From Peribacillus sp. FSL E2-0218 (GTDB lineage Bacteria; Bacillota; Bacilli; Bacillales; DSM-1321), in NCBI RefSeq assembly GCF_037992945.1, contig NZ_CP150304.1, positions 4,219,501-4,283,500 on the forward strand: 64,000 nt of DNA, in the 5' to 3' direction. The position numbers and the translations under genes were made by a program. Positions 24,661 through 33,624 of this stretch are shown here, one piece after another. The notes under the pieces are model-generated. The model saw only the letters and a program-made list of their open reading frames with translations. It made no database searches and was not told the DNA's origin. Each line of letters begins with the position of its first letter. Position 1 is the first letter of the stretch.

Positions 24661-25341
24661 AGAAGATTTAATATGGGATTGTCTTAATTTTTCGATGATT
24701 AAAGGTAATTCCGCCAAATCTTCTATTATAAAATCTGCTTCGACATTATTCCATTGAAAATCTCTTTTCCAAATTCCCTTCATCCCTACATTTTGAGCAG
24801 CGTTCACATCATTTTTTGGATGATCGCCAACAAATATACTTTCATTAGGTGAAACATTCAGTTGCTCCAAGGCTCTCTCAAATATTTGTGGGTCAGGTTT
24901 TTTAATTCCTTCCCATTCAGATACTAAAATCGTTTCAAAATACTTTTTAATACCTAAAGCCCTTATATTATCTATCTGAAACTGTCCTTTTCCATTTGTA
25001 ATCATTCCTAGAACTAGATTGTTACTTCGTAATTTTTCTAACATGCTAATAAGATTTGGAAATGAGACGCAACTATTCTTAAATTGGCTTATATAATCTT
25101 GAAGTAAATCTTCCCAGGTTATCCCTGTAATATCAAATTCACCAGCCAATTGTTAATATACTTTATCTTTCCAAACATAACCTCGACAATCTAACTCTTT
25201 GAACCTTGATGTGTATTCCTCTTTTGGTATATGTCCTATCCATTTATTTAATCTTTCATATTGTCCTTCAATAAATTTTTGTAGTGAAGCATCTCTATTT
25301 AATAAAGTCCCATCTAAATCAAAAATCACTGCATTAATCAC
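24658..25341 (-). pseudogene. HAD-family hydrolase with in-frame TAA
   Basis: From a GTG at 25339-25341 (GGGGGTGGGGGAAAA upstream) the frame shows the HAD nucleophile motif VIFDLDGTLLN, then KDKVY, a TAA at 25153-25155, and continues QLAGEFDITG with motif II (LGMITNGK), motif III lysine (GIKKPDPQIF) and motif IV (VGDHPKNDVNAA). Relatives read KVYQQL here, so CAA to TAA is the likely lesion. Otherwise a complete phosphoglycolate-phosphatase-like enzyme of 227 codons. Confidence 0.88.
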
Positions 25342-25406
25342 TTTTCCCCCACCCCCTAACAATTACATAATTATCTATTTCGTTATACTTACTCCAAATT
25401 CCTTGT

Positions 25407-25497
25407 TGAACTAACCTGCCCCGATAGTTGCATAAGAAAAAGCTGCCTTAAAGACAGCTCCGATCCTCAGCTAACGCACCCGTTAGTTGAATAAGAA
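25407..25497 (+). repeat. IMR copy, S core
   Basis: Complete copy, left arm GAACTAACC...GATAGTTG. Confidence 0.9.
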
Positions 25498-25499
25498 AA

Positions 25500-25778
25500 C
25501 TAAACGAACAGTTGCTCCAGTATCCCTATAAACAGAATTGATAATATAACAATTGGTATTGAAATCAATATCTTATTTCGTAACCTAATATTCTCGAATC
25601 GGCTATATATCTTATTTATTACTCCGTAAACGATTAGTATGAAAAATATACTTATACATATTGCTAATAAATCAACAGAAGTAAATGGTTTACCTATGTA
25701 TTTATCCAGGGGAATGTTGATAACAAAAATTGCTGAAAATAAGATGAATTGATAAACACAAAATCTAACATAATTCAA
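25500..25778 (-). CDS. small membrane protein, 92 aa
   Basis: TTG start with TAGGAGTAATCATC upstream. Three hydrophobic segments (about residues 6-24, 32-55 and 68-90) separated by short charged loops. Family not recognised. Confidence 0.6.
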   Translation of the reverse strand: MNYVRFCVYQFILFSAIFVINIPLDKYIGKPFTSVDLLAICISIFFILIVYGVINKIYSRFENIRLRNKILISIPIVILSILFIGILEQLFV

Positions 25779-25932
25779 AGATGATTACTCCTATTCTATG
25801 GCTTTTGATATATTCTTTTTTGAATACTTCTAATTTCATTAACGATTTATTAACCTTTTCCTTTAACAGAGCCTTCTTATTTAATCATATCATCTAAAAC
25901 TTTTCGTTGTCTGAAGAAATAGAAGTTCATCT

Positions 25933-25963
25933 TAAACTAACCTGCCCGTTAGTTCTATAAGAA
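25933..25963 (+). repeat. IMR left arm with shortened loop
   Basis: AAACTAACCTGCCCGTTAGTTC; the rest of the element is absent. Confidence 0.7.
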
Positions 25964-25964
25964 T

Positions 25965-26384
25965 CTATTTTTTTGAAATTACAGTAAACATTCCTGTCAT
26001 ATTGGGTGAGAAGTTTTTAAAATCATATCTCTCATAGAACGGTTCTTTACCTTGCGATGCAAACAAACCAACAAACGCCTTATCCGGGGCATTTGTTTTT
26101 AAGTATTCAACCAAAAGATTCATTATTTCATTTCCAATACCATTTTTCTGATATTCTGGATGAACCACTATATCTTGGATATAGAAATAAATAGCTCCAT
26201 CGCCGACAATTCTCCCCATACCCACAATTTGTTCATTATCCTTGACTGTGATGGAGTGAAGAGAATTCCTTAGGGATGTTTCCACCACTTCAAAATTCAT
26301 ATAATTAGTCCATCCCACAGATTCACACAAATATTTGTATTCTTCCAATGTGGGGATATTATTTTCAATCTTATATTTTTTCAA
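25965..26384 (-). CDS. GNAT family N-acetyltransferase
   Basis: 139 residues from a TTG (TTGGAGTAAAAAATT upstream). It has the CESVGWTNYM N-terminal segment, GMGRIVGDGAIYFYIQDIVVHPEYQKNGIGNEIM (strands 3-4 and the acetyl-CoA loop), and FYERYDFKNF at the end. This is the intact counterpart of the type of GNAT broken at 2171-2581. Substrate unknown. Confidence 0.85.
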   Translation of the reverse strand: MKKYKIENNIPTLEEYKYLCESVGWTNYMNFEVVETSLRNSLHSITVKDNEQIVGMGRIVGDGAIYFYIQDIVVHPEYQKNGIGNEIMNLLVEYLKTNAPDKAFVGLFASQGKEPFYERYDFKNFSPNMTGMFTVISKK

Positions 26385-26457
26385 AATTTTTTACTCCAAT
26401 TCCTCAAATTAACCAATAAATATATATTCGTCATAGTTTTATTTACTCCTCTTCCTC

Positions 26458-26476
26458 AGCTAACCTGCCCCGTTAG
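26458..26476 (+). repeat. IMR left arm joined to LR copy B
   Basis: AGCTAACCTGCCCCGTTAG runs straight into LR; core and right arm are absent. Confidence 0.75.
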
Positions 26477-26868
26477 CCATCCATGAAGCGCAAAAATCAG
26501 CGCTTCACCACAGAGAATGAAAATTGGTCTCTATGTCGATAATGTTTTAATGGCTGGCGAAAAGGTCATTGAACTATGGTGCCTTTAAGCCCATCCGTTA
26601 GTCTGTTAGTCTGACTCCGACGACCACGGTGTACCACCGACTGTCGCGCCCTTTATGGGTAGCACTCATGGGAGATTAATCCTTTTTTGGTTGTCGCGCT
26701 AGCTTCCAATTAATTTGCTATGATTGGAGGTTTTTGTTTAACGATTTACCAAACTCAATCAGATCACTCATAAGGCTCAGCCTTTTTTAAAAAGCGTTTT
26801 TACTGGGTCTATTTTCTTGTGGTTTTTTCTGGATTTTGAGCTTTTTTAATTTTCTTGGGAGTTCTAAA
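26477..26868 (+). repeat. long repeat LR, copy B
   Basis: Same order of segments as copy A. Differences include a duplicated GTTAGTCTG 9-mer (about 26597-26614) and a one-base loss in GGCGAAAAGG, which disrupts the only small antisense frame, arguing against protein coding. The plus-strand terminator-like AAGGCTCAGCCTTTTTT is retained at about 26774-26790. Ends at GGGAGTTCT, then a tail module. Confidence 0.8.
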
Positions 26869-26870
26869 TG

Positions 26871-26923
26871 CCAATGAAAATGATTAAGCTTTTGTTTCCA
26901 CGTAGTTTATTCGTACTGTGCAA
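26871..26923 (+). repeat. tail module, copy 2
   Basis: CCAATGAAAATGATTAAGC to GTACTGTGCAACA, matching 12946-13003. Confidence 0.7.
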
Positions 26924-26987
26924 CATTAAAACTTACACCCACCTTACATTATTTGGTTTATAATATTGATAAGGAGTTGTTGTCTAA

Positions 26988-27362
26988 TTGAATGTTAAAA
27001 ATTTAAGTACATCCATTTCTGAAGATATAATTATCACTAATTTGACAGGTTTCATAAGCCTTGCTGATGTAAACACCTGGTTTAATTCATTTGAGAAAAC
27101 GTGCTATTCATTTATTAGACATGGAAAAAAGTATAAGTTGTTAGTTAATCGTAAAGGTTATACTCCAGAACATTTTTCTGTACAAAAATTGTGGAAAGAA
27201 AAATTTTTCTCTAATAATATATTAGAGAACACGATTGCAGTCGCTTTTTTATTAGAAGAAGGGGATATTCTAATTCACCTAAAACATTCTAATACCAAAG
27301 ACAATGCAATGTTCTCAAGTAACTATGACCAATTAATTGACTGGCTTACTAAATATAAATAA
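26988..27362 (+). CDS. hypothetical protein, 124 aa
   Basis: TTG start with AAGGAGTTGTTGTCTAA upstream. A soluble alpha/beta protein; the alternation of DIIITNLTGFISLADVNTWFNSF and YKLLVNRKGYTPEH is reminiscent of STAS/SpoIIAA-like folds, but this is weak. Function unknown. A terminator follows at 27378. Confidence 0.6.
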   Translation: MNVKNLSTSISEDIIITNLTGFISLADVNTWFNSFEKTCYSFIRHGKKYKLLVNRKGYTPEHFSVQKLWKEKFFSNNILENTIAVAFLLEEGDILIHLKHSNTKDNAMFSSNYDQLIDWLTKYK

Positions 27363-27377
27363 TGGATTTCTACTCCT

Positions 27378-27402
27378 AAGTTGCTGAAAGGTAACTTTTT
27401 TT
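27378..27402 (+). terminator. terminator of the 124-aa gene
   Basis: AAGTTGCTGAAAGGTAACTT followed by TTTTT. Confidence 0.65.
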
Positions 27403-27403
27403 C

Positions 27404-27430
27404 ATGCACAGTTTGCGTCAACTGCGGGAT
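27404..27430 (-). repeat. ACAGTTTGTGTCAACT module
   Basis: GCACAGTTTGCGTCAACTGCGG, just before an IMR as at 13425. Confidence 0.55.
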
Positions 27431-27440
27431 ACTTTTTATA

Positions 27441-27530
27441 GAACTAACCTGCCCCGTTTATTCCATAAGAAAAGAGCTGCCTTTAAAACAGCTCCGATCT
27501 TCGGCAAACGCACCCTGTTAGCTGAAGAGA
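27441..27530 (+). repeat. IMR copy, S core
   Basis: Complete; right arm has CGCACCCTGTTAGC. Confidence 0.88.
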
Positions 27531-27553
27531 AAAGTATTGATTATCTTCCCTCT

Positions 27554-27733
27554 TCATTTGTCCTTATTCCACTTATATGGGACTTTCGCCCAATTATATA
27601 GCAAAATAATCAAGAACAATATAAAACAGGCCATTATGTTATCTATCCAATCAACCTCTTTGTTAGCAATAAATTTCCAAACGGTTAATATCACAAAATA
27701 TATTAAGGGAAATCTGATGCTTTGCTTAAACAT
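27554..27733 (-). CDS. small membrane protein, 59 aa
   Basis: ATG at 27731-27733 preceded by GTCGGTGATGTT. Starts MFKQSIRFPLIYFVILTVWKF, with a second hydrophobic stretch MACFILFLIILLYNW and a basic tail. Two membrane segments. Not recognised. Confidence 0.55.
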   Translation of the reverse strand: MFKQSIRFPLIYFVILTVWKFIANKEVDWIDNIMACFILFLIILLYNWAKVPYKWNKDK

Positions 27734-27781
27734 AACATCACCGACTTCATTCAGATTTTTTCTACAAGGTTTGTTATGTAA

Positions 27782-27806
27782 AACTAACTTGCTCCATTAG
27801 TTTTTA
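27782..27806 (+). repeat. IMR left-arm fragment
   Basis: AACTAACTTGCTCCATTAGTTT overlaps the stop codon of the lipoprotein gene, which ends inside it. Confidence 0.6.
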
Positions 27807-28381
27807 AATTCATCCAGGTCAAATCTTGCAATTTCTTGATTTTCGATCGTTACAATCAGGAAAGCATCAAATGCATTCTCTTTCAGTTGGGCTAATTTTT
27901 CTTTTGAAGGTACAAGCAACGGAACTTCGGGGTTTTCTTCGCTTACACCTAAATCGTAGGTACATGTATACTTCTCCTTTTGGTCAGCATTAATAATGGA
28001 TATAAGGGATTGGCCGAACCCTACGCCACTCTCATTATAATCATCAGGATTGTATATATTGAAGCCTATCACATCTTTTGACACCGATTTTAATTGGTCT
28101 TTAGGCTCAATCTTAAGTTCGATTCCTTTATCAGCTTTCTCGATGCTGCCTACTGGATCATTGCCATTATTTTTAATGGTGAATTGATAAAATAAAGCGG
28201 TCGGTATCAGCTCATCTCCCTTTCTTTCCCCTTCGGTTATCCTAATCCCACCAACTACGCTTTTATCTTTCACAATATCAACATCCGCATCTACTAGCTC
28301 CAGAGAAGGCTTTGCTGAACAACCTGGTAAAAAGAATAAAACGAAAAAGAAGCTAATAAAAAGAACAAACCATTTCCTCAA
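27797..28381 (-). CDS. lipoprotein, function unknown
   Basis: 194 residues. The N-terminus has a signal peptide with a lipobox (FFLPGCSAKPS, Cys at about 21), so the mature protein is anchored to the outer face of the membrane. The body is beta-rich with a YQFTIKNNGNDPVGSIEK pattern seen in uncharacterised Bacillus lipoproteins. GGGGTGATCACTT precedes the ATG. Confidence 0.75.
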   Translation of the reverse strand: MRKWFVLFISFFFVLFFLPGCSAKPSLELVDADVDIVKDKSVVGGIRITEGERKGDELIPTALFYQFTIKNNGNDPVGSIEKADKGIELKIEPKDQLKSVSKDVIGFNIYNPDDYNESGVGFGQSLISIINADQKEKYTCTYDLGVSEENPEVPLLVPSKEKLAQLKENAFDAFLIVTIENQEIARFDLDEFKN

Positions 28382-28691
28382 GTGATCACCCCTATTTCAC
28401 ACTACCATAATTCACCTAAAAATACATAGAATTCTGCTGAATTCACTGCATCTTTTGGCCCTGTTAGTTCGCATATTTCACACTTATAATTAATATTCAA
28501 TTGATCTAATTTACTAATATGGATTTTTTCACTACCGGGGCCGTTAAATGGAAAAGAATGATCTTAATTTATTGAAACAGGAATAATGGTGGTTTCCATT
28601 CAAAAGAAGGAGCAACAAATGAGCAGCAATGTTTAAGGACAGAACCTTATCATTTAAAGAATATAGAAATGTGTAAACCACATTTGGGGGA

Positions 28692-30017
28692 ATGAAAATG
28701 AACATAGAGATGCCTTTAGTGGTGGATGGAAAATTGGTAGTAAGCAGAAAAGAAAAACATGGGTATCACAAAGAAGGAAAAATCAAAGCGAAAGAAATCA
28801 CGCCCGTATTCACTACAAGAATGGAAACCCGTCAATATAATAAAGCAACCCATAATCTGGATATCAGAAATGTTTTAGATGTAAAATCTTTCTTGAGAAG
28901 CATCACACTGGATTGGGGAACCCATGTAGCCACTGTAAGGAAATGGGTGAAAAGGAGTCCAGCTAAAACAGTCATCGTATCGGGAATTTTCACGATTTTA
29001 TTAACACTTTCGGCTCAAACCGCTTCTGCGTGTATAGATGAATATACGTATGTGGTGAAGGATACGGATACGATTGAAGCTATTTCTAAAAAACACGGTG
29101 TTACACCGCAACAAATCAAAGAGGCAAACGGCATCACTTCGATTAAAGATCACCAAAAATTACTTTTACCAAGTGTTAAAGATGCGTATGTTACAGCCAC
29201 TTCTTTGAATGTTCGTTCCTCACCTAGTACAAGCAGCTCCATTGTCGGCAGCTATAAAAAAGGGGATGCAGTAAAACTTATCCATGTGAAAAATGGATGG
29301 GCAGAAATAATAATCGAAGGCAGAGTGGTGTTTGTGAGTGCCGCTTACATTTCTGAATCTAAAGCAACGGATCAAGGTACGGGTCCTGTTGATACTACCC
29401 CCGATACATCTGTTCAAGCTAAGACGATGTATGTACATGCAAGCTCGTTACGTGTTAGGGCCGCTGCCTCTGCAACTGGTGCAGTATTGGGTTCCTTGAA
29501 ACAAAATAGTAAAGTAACGGTGGTTTCAACCACTAATGGTTGGGCTCAAATCACGTACCACGGAAAAAAAGCATATGTGAGCGAGAGCTATTTAACTGCA
29601 AAACCGCAAACAAGCAAACAAGAGAACCCTTCCCATTCTTCTATATACATTATTAAAAGTGGAGATACATTTACTAAGATTTCTAAACGTTTAGGCATTC
29701 CTGTAGCGGTTATTCAAGAAGCAAACCCTAAAGTGGACTCATCAAAATTAACAATCGGACAAACGATAAAGATCCCAGTCGTGTCCCCCCCTACTCAAAC
29801 CAATACGACGATTAACGTTAAAGGGATGGTTACAGGAGTCGACTCAACGGGCGTTTTCCGATTCATAGCCAATGATGGTGTTACTTATTCAGCAAAAGCC
29901 ACTTCCGATTCACTGAAAAATGAGCTGTTTTCATTACAAGGCACTGAAGTGGAGTTAACATTGGACAGTAAACGAGGCAAACAAATGACGCTGATTGCCA
30001 TCCGTCCATTCAAGTAA
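28692..30017 (+). CDS. LysM and SH3b domain cell-wall protein
   Basis: 441 residues. Cytoplasmic N-terminal part of about 90 residues, one membrane segment (about 96-114), LysM 1 (about 118-160, YVVKDTDTIEAISKKHGV), SH3b 1 (about 164-222), SH3b 2 (about 245-300), LysM 2 (about 316-360, YIIKSGDTFTKISKRLGI) and a C-terminal beta domain (about 369-441). LysM and bacterial SH3 domains bind peptidoglycan, so the protein likely spans from membrane to wall. The long N-terminal cytoplasmic part is unusual, and no catalytic domain is visible. GGGGGAATGAAA precedes the start. Confidence 0.85.
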   Translation: MKMNIEMPLVVDGKLVVSRKEKHGYHKEGKIKAKEITPVFTTRMETRQYNKATHNLDIRNVLDVKSFLRSITLDWGTHVATVRKWVKRSPAKTVIVSGIFTILLTLSAQTASACIDEYTYVVKDTDTIEAISKKHGVTPQQIKEANGITSIKDHQKLLLPSVKDAYVTATSLNVRSSPSTSSSIVGSYKKGDAVKLIHVKNGWAEIIIEGRVVFVSAAYISESKATDQGTGPVDTTPDTSVQAKTMYVHASSLRVRAAASATGAVLGSLKQNSKVTVVSTTNGWAQITYHGKKAYVSESYLTAKPQTSKQENPSHSSIYIIKSGDTFTKISKRLGIPVAVIQEANPKVDSSKLTIGQTIKIPVVSPPTQTNTTINVKGMVTGVDSTGVFRFIANDGVTYSAKATSDSLKNELFSLQGTEVELTLDSKRGKQMTLIAIRPFK

Positions 30018-30024
30018 CTCACAA

Positions 30025-30053
30025 CAAAAAAGCATCCAGTTGGATGCTTTTTT
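30025..30053 (+). terminator. terminator of the LysM/SH3b gene
   Basis: AAAAAAGCATCCAGTTGGATGCTTTTTT, a perfect stem with a T-run. Confidence 0.9.
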
Positions 30054-30059
30054 CATTCG

Positions 30060-30314
30060 GCTTTTTTATACGATCATTGTTGACTGGCAGAGGTGGATCT
30101 ACCGTGAAAAATCTTGAACAAGGAAAAGAAGATACAAGTCTCACGAATACGAGTCCTTATACTAGTTTCGATGGCTTAGATGTCGGAAATTGCGCCTGAT
30201 GAGCGTTTAACCACCGTTATAGCGATCATCTAGCGAGATGCCGAGAAGCAGGAAAAAATAAATTGTCTACATTTGTGTTATTGAAATCACTATACACTAA
30301 AATAATACTTCTTG
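30060..30314. other. gene-free stretch
   Basis: It holds a 32-codon GTG frame (30103-30201) without recognisable product or good ribosome binding site. Nothing else is evident before the IMR fragment. Confidence 0.3.
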
Positions 30315-30350
30315 GACTACCCTGCCCCGTTAGTTCCGTAAGAAAAAGGA
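30315..30350 (+). repeat. IMR left arm
   Basis: GGACTACCCTGCCCCGTTAGTTCC, then AAGAAAAAGG; the core is missing. Confidence 0.75.
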
Positions 30351-30382
30351 AGCATTCAAAGTATGAAACAAATTTTAAAGGT

Positions 30383-31030
30383 TTAATCAAATAAACCATC
30401 TCCATAATTTGTTCCATCAGTATCCAAAATGACTACCTTTGATTTTATACGAGTAAGTGCTACAGCTATATACGGATTTGGCTCAGGGTTTTTATTAAAA
30501 GACGTCCGAATGCGGATGATAGTCTTTTCACTATCTTCGTTCACTTCCAACACTTCAATGGTATTTCCCTTTCTTTCACCACCCATTGATATTAATAAAA
30601 AGTCCTCCCCTTCACCTCCTTTAAACTTTTTGTAACCGACAATCGATGTATCTTTCTCGATTTTTTCAATATAATTCCCGGTTTCATCATCGGTCAGTCT
30701 TTCCTTATCCACAACCCTGTAGTCAACTTGATTGATAAATACGAATAAAATATGAAGAGCCATGATTAATGGAACCCCAATAAAGAGAATTTTCCTTCCT
30801 AAGGGATATCTATTTAAGAAAAAATATAGAATCGCCAGTGTCATTACACCAAGGCTCAATACACCATACGGCATCCCCTCAAACCCACCAATCACAAAAA
30901 GTGAAAACACTAAAATCAAAATGCCTAGTGAGAATAGAAGTAAGAATTGAGTTCTGTCCTCTATCTTTCTCAAAAATAGATAGGTGAGTCCACACATAAT
31001 AATTCCCAGTATAATTCCTGCTTCATACAT
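30383..31030 (-). CDS. membrane protein with YesK-like N-terminal half
   Basis: 215 residues. Four N-terminal membrane segments, the second and third linked by a VIGGFEGMPYG motif characteristic of YesK-like proteins, followed by an exposed domain of about 110 residues (SIVGYKKFKGGEGEDF, KTIIRIRTSFNKNP). The fusion of a YesK-like membrane part with a soluble domain is larger than YesK itself. The nearest AGGGAGAG is distant from the ATG, so the start is less certain. Function unknown. Confidence 0.65.
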   Translation of the reverse strand: MYEAGIILGIIMCGLTYLFLRKIEDRTQFLLLFSLGILILVFSLFVIGGFEGMPYGVLSLGVMTLAILYFFLNRYPLGRKILFIGVPLIMALHILFVFINQVDYRVVDKERLTDDETGNYIEKIEKDTSIVGYKKFKGGEGEDFLLISMGGERKGNTIEVLEVNEDSEKTIIRIRTSFNKNPEPNPYIAVALTRIKSKVVILDTDGTNYGDGLFD

Positions 31031-31303
31031 GTATAAAAAAATACTTATCTCTCCCTTGTTTATTATTTAAAAAAGGACATGTTAGTATAAATGGTTGTTA
31101 AGGAATTCCAGTCAAATTTTCACCCAATTCAAAGAACTCCTTCTTACTATTGTTTAATACATATCTTTTGAGTAACATTTAGGCCAGTGTTCGTCATTCA
31201 TTCCCTTTCACACTCTCTACTTGAATAATATTACAAATTAATAGAATGCCACATTCATTTTTTTCATTACTATTCCTAAGGAGGTTTAATGTTTATCACA
31301 CAG

Positions 31304-31384
31304 TTGAACTCCCCTGCCCCGTTAGTTACATAAAGAAAAAGCTGCCTAAAAGAAAGCTCCGATCTTCAGCTAACGCACCCGCTC
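31304..31384 (+). repeat. IMR copy, S core
   Basis: Left arm GAACTCCCCTGCCCCGTTAGTT. The right arm is replaced after CGCACCCG by coding sequence: the M1 peptidase gene ends inside it. Confidence 0.82.
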
Positions 31385-32803
31385 ATTGTTATTCTCTAAT
31401 AAAATCCAATCTTTAAAATAGTCGTCATCCTTTAATTTCAAATCGTATTTTAAAAAACGTACAAACTCTAGTGTATTTACTTCCTTATATTGATAATGAT
31501 CATAATAATTTTTGAGAAAATCTTCTGCTTTTAATTTCCCACCATTTTCCTGAAAAACTTTCCAGAGCATTTCGGAAGATTTCCCATAAATATAACCACT
31601 CTGTTCGTTAAAAGAGTATTTATCTAATGGTAAGTTTACAGGTAAAGTAAATTCCCTAGAGAGCTCTTCATCAAAGGAACTATCATTACCTTGATTTGCA
31701 TAAAACAACGAAGTAGCGAGCGTTGTTATACCTTCATCCAGCCAGGCATCGTGATAAGGATCATTACTTATAACCCCATAAAACCATTGATGAGCAATTT
31801 CGTGAACAACTGTACGTTTTAGATGTTCAGGACTTTCAAGCCAATGATTATAAATAGAACTAGCTGTTACTACACCTGGATATTCCATTCCTAATTCATC
31901 TAAAATAATATCCAGTTGCTTATGAGGATAAGGTCCAATAGTATCTTGAAAGTAATTCATTGCTTCACTCGCGATCTCACTTATTTCTTTATGTAATTCT
32001 TTTCTTTCATCAACCCCAAATACTCTTATTGTAATGTCATCTGTCTTCTTTTGGATCACATTTGGTTCCCTCAGTAACGAAATATAAAATTCTTTCAAGT
32101 TTTTCCCTTCTAAAACGCCTGTACGTTTACTTGGATACCTATCAGTATCGCTAGATGAAATTATTGTTAAATCTTTTGGCAATTTGTATTGTATTTTGAA
32201 ATCACTAAATCCAGTATGATAGGTCTCACCTTTCAACCGATACGCTTCCTTATTCCAATTATGGTTTCTATATGTGGCAATCATAGGATACCATTGGGCT
32301 AGAAAATAATTAGTTTCATTTTTGGTAAATCGAAAACCCTTCTCTGGAAGAGTGAATTCATACTTAATGTCGACAACTACATCTTTATTTGGTTCTAACT
32401 TTTCATTTAAAGGAACGGTTAACGTATCTTTTTCAAGATTGAACTTTACTGTTTCTCCATCAAGATTGATGCTTTCGACTTTAACAGTAGAGGGTTTTTC
32501 TAAGGATGAATTAGTTTCAGTAAACATATTTGGAATAAAGTAAAATATTAACTGTTCCCATTCATCAGTAGAGATATTTTTAATAGAAGTAGTTGAATGG
32601 ATTTTAAAGTTACCTTCTACATCCATTTCCATATTAATATCGTACTCAGACTCACTACCTGGAGATAATCCTTTTGGTGAAAACCCTTCCTTATCCTGTT
32701 TAACCGTTGAAGTGCTGGGAAATTTCACCTTTTCCGTTCCATATATCATCCAGATTGAGCCAGTTGCAATTAATAGTAGGCATATAATAATTAATTTTTT
32801 AAT
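31370..32803 (-). CDS. M1 family metallopeptidase, membrane-anchored
   Basis: Zinc site H-E-I-A-H-Q-W about 334-340 with the third ligand in LDEGITTLA about 19 residues later, so an M1 (gluzincin) peptidase, probably shorter than aminopeptidase N because it stops soon after the catalytic domain. The ribosome binding site GAGGTGAAGAG is positioned for an ATT at 32801-32803, which adds an 18-residue hydrophobic anchor (KKLIIICLLLIATGS). The first ATG (32747-32749) lacks a site. Either ATT is used or an ATG has mutated. The last codons and TAG lie in an IMR right arm. Confidence 0.75.
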   Translation of the reverse strand: MKKLIIICLLLIATGSIWMIYGTEKVKFPSTSTVKQDKEGFSPKGLSPGSESEYDINMEMDVEGNFKIHSTTSIKNISTDEWEQLIFYFIPNMFTETNSSLEKPSTVKVESINLDGETVKFNLEKDTLTVPLNEKLEPNKDVVVDIKYEFTLPEKGFRFTKNETNYFLAQWYPMIATYRNHNWNKEAYRLKGETYHTGFSDFKIQYKLPKDLTIISSSDTDRYPSKRTGVLEGKNLKEFYISLLREPNVIQKKTDDITIRVFGVDERKELHKEISEIASEAMNYFQDTIGPYPHKQLDIILDELGMEYPGVVTASSIYNHWLESPEHLKRTVVHEIAHQWFYGVISNDPYHDAWLDEGITTLATSLFYANQGNDSSFDEELSREFTLPVNLPLDKYSFNEQSGYIYGKSSEMLWKVFQENGGKLKAEDFLKNYYDHYQYKEVNTLEFVRFLKYDLKLKDDDYFKDWILLENNNERVR

Positions 32804-32887
32804 CTCTTCACCTCATTACATTTCGATTGTTAGCTTCTTAAAGAAAGTATTTCTTCAAAAAAATGTAAAACCCTTCTGTTTTCTTCT

Positions 32888-32972
32888 GCAACTATCCTCC
32901 CCCTTTAGTTCCGTAAGAAAAAAGGAGGCCGCTGCAAACTTCCTTATTGATAGCAAGCACCGGTTAGTTAAA
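32888..32972 (+). repeat. IMR copy, altered core
   Basis: Left arm AACTATCCTCCCCCTTTAGTTCC, core AAGGAGGCCGCTGCAAACTTCCTT, then a right arm AGCACCGGTTAG. Confidence 0.75.
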
Positions 32973-33026
32973 ACATATTCCAATCGATTTTGGGCAAAAT
33001 ATCTGTAACTAAAAAAGGAGGTAGTC

Positions 33027-33527
33027 ATGGTTAAGAAAACGATACTTGTCATATGTACATTATTTCTTTTGAACATAGTTTCACCAATGCTAGGGGCAAA
33101 AGCTTTAACCTTTGGTGAATTGCCAGCCAAGCAAACATCGAAACAATGGTCTGTTCAAATAGGACAAGCTGAAAAAGGTAAGGGGTTAGCAGAATCCAAA
33201 AACGGAGAATATCATACTTACTCTTTAGAGGTTGATAACATTGGTAAGGATGTAATATCTGCGGAAATTCACATGTATAGAAATGAACCTAATTCTATGA
33301 CGAAGTTTGCACTTTTTGGTTGTCCTCCTGATCACCCTTGTAGCAAACTAGATACTGATGAACAAGCGATTACCTTAGCTAAACAACTGAATGATGGGTA
33401 TCCTTATCGATTTAGCAATTTCCTTTTGGCTGAAAAGGCTACGGAATTAGAAGTTGAAATCGTTTGGACTAAAAAAGGCAGCGAAGGCAGACCGTTAAAA
33501 GAAACATTTACATTCACTGCGGAATAA
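33027..33527 (+). CDS. secreted hypothetical protein, 166 aa
   Basis: An N-terminal Sec signal peptide (KKTILVICTLFLLNIVSPMLGAKA) is followed by a beta-sandwich-like domain with a CPPDHPC pair of cysteines in the middle that could form a disulfide. AAAAAAGGAGGTAGTC precedes the ATG. Function unknown; single gene with its own terminator. Confidence 0.75.
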   Translation: MVKKTILVICTLFLLNIVSPMLGAKALTFGELPAKQTSKQWSVQIGQAEKGKGLAESKNGEYHTYSLEVDNIGKDVISAEIHMYRNEPNSMTKFALFGCPPDHPCSKLDTDEQAITLAKQLNDGYPYRFSNFLLAEKATELEVEIVWTKKGSEGRPLKETFTFTAE

Positions 33528-33539
33528 AAAGAAAAACAA

Positions 33540-33566
33540 AAGGACCGAAATAATCGGTCTTTTTCT
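33540..33566 (+). terminator. terminator of the secreted-protein gene
   Basis: GACCGAAATAATCGGTC followed by TTTTTC. Confidence 0.8.
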
Positions 33567-33597
33567 TGAACTAACGCATCGGTTAGCTCAACAAGAA
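33566..33597 (+). repeat. IMR right arm only
   Basis: GAACTAACGCATCGGTTAGCTC directly follows the terminator of the preceding gene. Confidence 0.65.
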
Positions 33598-33624
33598 ATG
33601 AGTGCTCCTGGTGCTCTCTTATCC

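Noticed and set aside
2171..25341. Altered genetic code or general stop-codon suppression
   Set aside because: All three stop codons end intact genes normally throughout the window, the interrupting stops differ (TAA, TGA, TAG), and frameshifts occur as well; gene decay is simpler.
28440..28480. IMR fragment (CCCTGTTAGTTC)
   Set aside because: Only 12 matching bases without a pairing partner; too short to support.
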